Shown piece after piece: positions 61,207-64,000 of a stretch of 64,000 nt of DNA (within the stretch, counting starts at the first letter, position 1; each line of letters begins with the position of its first letter). Both the position numbers and the translations under genes were made by a program. The notes beneath the pieces are model-generated. The model saw nothing but the letters and a program-made list of their open reading frames with translations. It searched no databases and had not been told where the DNA came from. Origin of the DNA: Rhizobium sp. 18055 (GTDB lineage: Bacteria; Pseudomonadota; Alphaproteobacteria; Rhizobiales; Rhizobiaceae); assembly GCF_902706285.1 (NCBI RefSeq), contig NZ_CACSKD010000006.1, positions 124,001-188,000 on the forward strand. Reading direction: 5' to 3'.

Positions 61207-61341
61207 TTACTGCCGGTTTCTGACCCGGACGCGCACCTTCTGCAGCGCCTGGTTTTGCGAGCGAAGCGCTGCAGCTAAAGTGGTGACGAAGGCTGCCGCG
61301 AGCAGGATGGCGGCTGCCGAATTCAGGATGATCTGAGCCAT
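61207..61341 (-). CDS. 44-aa single-helix membrane micro-protein
   Basis: Minus-strand frame from ATG 61341 with GAGAGGA 8-9 nt upstream. It encodes MAQIILNSAAAILLAAAFVT, then TLAAALRSQNQALQKVRVRV and a basic end RNRQ. One hydrophobic helix (about residues 8-26) followed by an amphipathic, positively charged tail, as in many small inner-membrane proteins. It lies 97 bp upstream of the 50-aa gene on the same strand. No homologue recognised. Confidence 0.6.
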   Translation of the reverse strand: MAQIILNSAAAILLAAAFVTTLAAALRSQNQALQKVRVRVRNRQ

Positions 61342-61481
61342 GGACGTGTCCTCTCAAGCGCGTTGGCGAGGTCGCCGCCGGCGCTGTTCATGAGGAGAAT
61401 ATGAGCCTGCTGCCGGCCTCCGGATAGGCCGGGCTTTGGCAACCGATTGTCAATGATGCATTGACAATCGGAGTGACGTGG

Positions 61482-62633
61482 TCACGCAGCCTCGCCGTTG
61501 ATCCAGGTCTGCTTGACCTCGATCCTATCCGTCATATGCACGAGATCGGCGCGCAGGCCGGGCGCAAGCCTGCCGCGGTCCTCGATCTTGAGGAACCGTG
61601 CCGGATAGATCGTCGCCATCCTGAGCGCTTCGGACAGCGACAGGTCGAGATAGGTCAAGCCATAGCGGATGGCCGAGGCCATATCGACGTCGGAGCCGGC
61701 CAGCGTGCCGTCCGATAGAACCAGCTTCGAGCAGAAGCCGCCGGTCTCGCGGCGCACGGTGCGGCCGTTGAGCGTGAAGCTGTTCTCGGCGGAGCCGACC
61801 AGCGACATGGCGTCGGTGACGAAGAACAGCTTGCCCTCGCCGCGCTTGGCCCTGAGCGCCGTGCGCAGTGCCTTGGGATCGACATGGTGGCCATCGGCGA
61901 TGATGCCACACCAGACGGCCGGGTGGTCGAGCGCTGCACCGACCAGTCCCGGCGTGCGATGGCCGAGCTGGCTCATGGCGTTGAACAGATGGGTGACCCC
62001 GCGGGCGCCGGCATCGAAACGTGCTTCCGCCGCCTCGCTGGAGCAATCGGAATGACCAATGCTGACAATGATGCCGGCTTCGCTGAGCTGGCGCACCTGC
62101 CTGGCTGTCACCTGCTCGGCTGCCATCGTGACCAGCAGCGTGCCGATTGCCTGGGCGGCCTCGCCAAGTGCCTTGACGTCGGCGTCTTCGACCGGGCGCA
62201 TCAGTTCGGCCAGGTGCGCGCCCTTGCGGGCGGGTGCCAGATGCGGGCCTTCCAGATGCAGGCCGGCGACGCCGCGGTTGGCCTGGACCGCCTGCCTGGC
62301 GGCCTCGATGGCGGCGGCTGTGGCGTCGGCCGTATCGGTGATCAGCGTCGGCAGCAGCGAGGTGGTGCCATAGGGGCGGTGTCCCTCGGCGATGGTGTAC
62401 ATCGATGCCGGCGATGGCGCGTCGTTGAGCATGCGGCCGCCGCCGCCGTTGACCTGCGCGTCGATAAAGCCGGCCGAGAGGATGCCGCCGTCGAGCCTGA
62501 TCGCCTCGCCCTCGGGAAGGTGGTTCAACGCGGCGATGGTCTCGACGCGGCCGTCAGCGACAACCAGCGCCTTGTCGTCATGGAAACGCTCGCCGTCGAA
62601 GATGCGGGCGCCGGAGAAGATCTTGCGCGACAT
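61482..62633 (-). CDS. nagA: N-acetylglucosamine-6-phosphate deacetylase
   Basis: 383-aa amidohydrolase making glucosamine-6-phosphate from GlcNAc-6-P. FIDAQVNGGGGRMLND is the family start, GLHLEGPHLAPARKGAH carries the metal-binding Glu, SIGHSDCSSEAAEARF and GVTHLFNAMSQLGHR supply histidines, and FVTDAMSLVG the catalytic Asp. Translationally coupled to the SIS gene (1-bp overlap, TGATG). Confidence 0.95.
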   Translation of the reverse strand: MSRKIFSGARIFDGERFHDDKALVVADGRVETIAALNHLPEGEAIRLDGGILSAGFIDAQVNGGGGRMLNDAPSPASMYTIAEGHRPYGTTSLLPTLITDTADATAAAIEAARQAVQANRGVAGLHLEGPHLAPARKGAHLAELMRPVEDADVKALGEAAQAIGTLLVTMAAEQVTARQVRQLSEAGIIVSIGHSDCSSEAAEARFDAGARGVTHLFNAMSQLGHRTPGLVGAALDHPAVWCGIIADGHHVDPKALRTALRAKRGEGKLFFVTDAMSLVGSAENSFTLNGRTVRRETGGFCSKLVLSDGTLAGSDVDMASAIRYGLTYLDLSLSEALRMATIYPARFLKIEDRGRLAPGLRADLVHMTDRIEVKQTWINGEAA

Positions 62634-63664
62634 CAGAGCGTCTCCGTGACCTTCAGCAGGTTGGCCGGCTTGTCGGGGTCGAAGCCCTTGCGGCGGGTGA
62701 CGCTCTCGATCATCCGGTAGTAGACCAGCAGCGAGACCAGCGGATCGAGCAGGCCGTTGCCCGTCGTGGGCACCCGCAGATTGATGCCGGAGAGCGGCTG
62801 GGTCGAGAACGGGACCGTGGTGGCGCCGAGCTTCTGCAGACGCTCCAGCGCCTTGATATTGTTGGTGTAGGCGGCATCGTCGGGCGCGAAGGCGATGATC
62901 GGGAAGCCCGGCTGCACCAGGCGCATCGGGCCGTGCATGAGTTCTGCGAGCGAAAAGGCCTCGGCGTGCAGGCCGGAGGTTTCCTTGGCTTTCAGCGCTG
63001 CTTCAAGGGCAATCGCAAAGGCCGGGCCGCGGCCACCGGTGTAGAGCGAGGTGGCGTTGAAAAGCACGTCTTCAGCGGCCAGCGTATCAATGCCCGTGGT
63101 GGCGCTGAGCGCTTCCGGAAGCTTTTCAAGTGCGACCTGCAGGTCGGCCTTGGCGCCGATGGCGGCGGTGACGCCGGAGAGGGCTGCAGCCGAGGCGATG
63201 AAGGATTTGGTGGCAGCAACGCTCTTTTCAGCGCCGGCATTGAGATCGAGCACAATGTCTGCCTGCCTGGCCAGCGGACTGTCGGTGACGTTGACGACGG
63301 CAATGGTCGTGGCGCCGCCGCGCTTGGCGGCCTCCTGCAGGGCAACGATGTCAGGGCTGGCACCGGACTGCGACACGGTGAAGTGGATGCCGCCCTCCAG
63401 GTGCAGTGGCGCGCCGTAGACCGAGGCGATCGACGGGCCGATGGAGGCGACGGGCACGCCGCAGGTGATCTCGAACAGGTATTTGAAGAAGGTGGCGGCG
63501 TGATCGGACGAACCGCGGGCGGCGGTGGTGACGACGCTCGGGGTGTTCTTCGAAAACAGCCGGGCGATTTCGTCGAAAACCGGCTTTTCCTTCTGCAGCA
63601 ATGTTGCGACCACGTCAGGCGATTGGCCGGCTTCCTGCAACATCAGTGACTGGGTTTCACTCAT
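62633..63664 (-). CDS. SIS-domain glucosamine-6-phosphate deaminase/isomerase-like protein
   Basis: 343-aa protein with two SIS domains: TAARGSSDHAATFFKYLFE and FTVSQSGASPDIVALQEAAK in the first, TGGRGPAFAIALEAALKAKE and HAEAFSLAELMHGPMRL in the second. It lacks the glutaminase half of GlmS, so it fits the NagB-II/AgaS type that deaminates amino-sugar phosphates. Middle gene of a GntR-SIS-nagA operon, overlapping the regulator by 4 bp. Confidence 0.88.
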   Translation of the reverse strand: MSETQSLMLQEAGQSPDVVATLLQKEKPVFDEIARLFSKNTPSVVTTAARGSSDHAATFFKYLFEITCGVPVASIGPSIASVYGAPLHLEGGIHFTVSQSGASPDIVALQEAAKRGGATTIAVVNVTDSPLARQADIVLDLNAGAEKSVAATKSFIASAAALSGVTAAIGAKADLQVALEKLPEALSATTGIDTLAAEDVLFNATSLYTGGRGPAFAIALEAALKAKETSGLHAEAFSLAELMHGPMRLVQPGFPIIAFAPDDAAYTNNIKALERLQKLGATTVPFSTQPLSGINLRVPTTGNGLLDPLVSLLVYYRMIESVTRRKGFDPDKPANLLKVTETL

Positions 63665-64000
63665 AGGTCGTCTCCAATTCTCAATTCTGCAACAAAATCA
63701 TAAGCATCACCGCGGTAATGCGAGCGTGTGTATTCAACGACGCGCTGGTCCTCCAGACGCGAAACGCGTTCGATCAGAAGCGCCGGGGCGCCCGGCTTGA
63801 CGTGGAGGGCTGCCGCCGACGAGGGATCGAGTGTCACGGCCGACAGCTTCTGTAGTGCGCGCACCGGCCGGTGGCCGCTTGCCGTCAATGCGTCATAGAG
63901 CGAGCCTTCGCCGCCGCCGTTCTCGCCCAGGAATTTTACGGGCACGACCGAGCGATCGATGGCGAGCGGCAGGCCGTCGGCCAAGCGCAAGCGGTCGAGG
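63661..64000 (-). CDS. GntR-family regulator, C-terminal effector domain (truncated by window edge)
   Basis: The last about 113 residues of a regulator whose N-terminal winged helix lies right of the window. The visible part is a UTRA effector domain: RLRLADGLPLAIDRSVVPVK, GSLYDALTASGHRPVRALQK, ALLIERVSRLEDQRVVEYTR and FVAELRIGDDL, as in HutC/NagR regulators that bind GlcN-6-P or GlcNAc-6-P. Overlaps the SIS gene by 4 bp and presumably represses the operon until amino sugars are present. Confidence 0.88.
   Translation of the reverse strand, partial: LDRLRLADGLPLAIDRSVVPVKFLGENGGGEGSLYDALTASGHRPVRALQKLSAVTLDPSSAAALHVKPGAPALLIERVSRLEDQRVVEYTRSHYRGDAYDFVAELRIGDDL

Overview
The window is a stretch of core chromosome from a member of the Rhizobiaceae (Rhizobium/Agrobacterium/Allorhizobium type). 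The evidence is a high-GC alphaproteobacterial gene set that includes ndvA (cyclic beta-1,2-glucan exporter), a biotin-type pyruvate carboxylase, phaR/phaA/phaB, an imuA-imuB-dnaE2 mutasome cassette behind an alphaproteobacterial LexA box (GTTC-N7-GTTC), and a small RNA with the anti-Shine-Dalgarno loops of the rhizobial alpha-r14 family. I see no insertion sequence, prophage, integrase or CRISPR array. Gene density is high and most intergenic gaps are filled by recognisable promoters, hairpins or repeats. Several genes appear to start with TTG, CTG, or possibly ATT.

Region by region. 1-3.3 kb: end of a leucine/isovalerate (liu) catabolic operon (methylcrotonyl-CoA carboxylase biotin subunit, HMG-CoA lyase, methylglutaconyl-CoA hydratase). 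3.5-6.6 kb: a DsbA-like protein, a DUF6880-like protein and a SHOCT-tailed protein, none with a clear function. 6.7-17.7 kb: tRNA-Ser(CGA), rplU-rpmA, two overlapping GNAT genes, an exonuclease/endonuclease/phosphatase protein, obgE-proB-proA-nadD, the alpha-r14-like sRNA on the minus strand, modABC and a one-domain ModE. 17.9-23.7 kb: rsfS, rlmH, an EnvC-like protein, ctpA, a divergent polysaccharide deacetylase and rppH. 23.7-30.6 kb (minus): bacterioferritin, its ferredoxin, and dnaE2-imuB-imuA. 30.7-37.9 kb: a minimal metallopeptidase, CitE-like lyase, DUF1737 protein, VOC protein, leuD, a ribbon-helix-helix/ParE-like toxin-antitoxin pair, a serine/threonine dehydratase, leuB and a PAP2 phosphatase. 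38-47.6 kb: an MHS-family transporter with a large extra domain, a VOC protein, a nucleoside deaminase, ndvA, a LuxR solo and pyc. 47.6-57.5 kb: a palindromic repeat pair, a cystine/polar amino-acid ABC transporter, DeoR regulator plus MFS exporter, ispG, LysE exporter, polyprenyl synthetase, mtgA, a GST and rpmF. 57.6-64 kb: a small membrane protein, phaR divergent from phaAB, two tiny membrane proteins (50 and 44 aa), and a nagA / SIS-isomerase / GntR amino-sugar operon that runs off the right edge.

The genes mostly form housekeeping operons joined by 1-11 bp overlaps. The less ordinary content sits between genes: the minus-strand sRNA with repeated anti-SD loops, the hairpin that separates modA from modBC (with a similar one in the amino-acid transporter), a lux-box-like palindrome ahead of the LuxR solo, a 29-bp inverted-repeat element after pyc, 17-bp tandem repeats ahead of rlmH, and the pair of micro-proteins. 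I did not find an obviously new defence or biosynthetic system.
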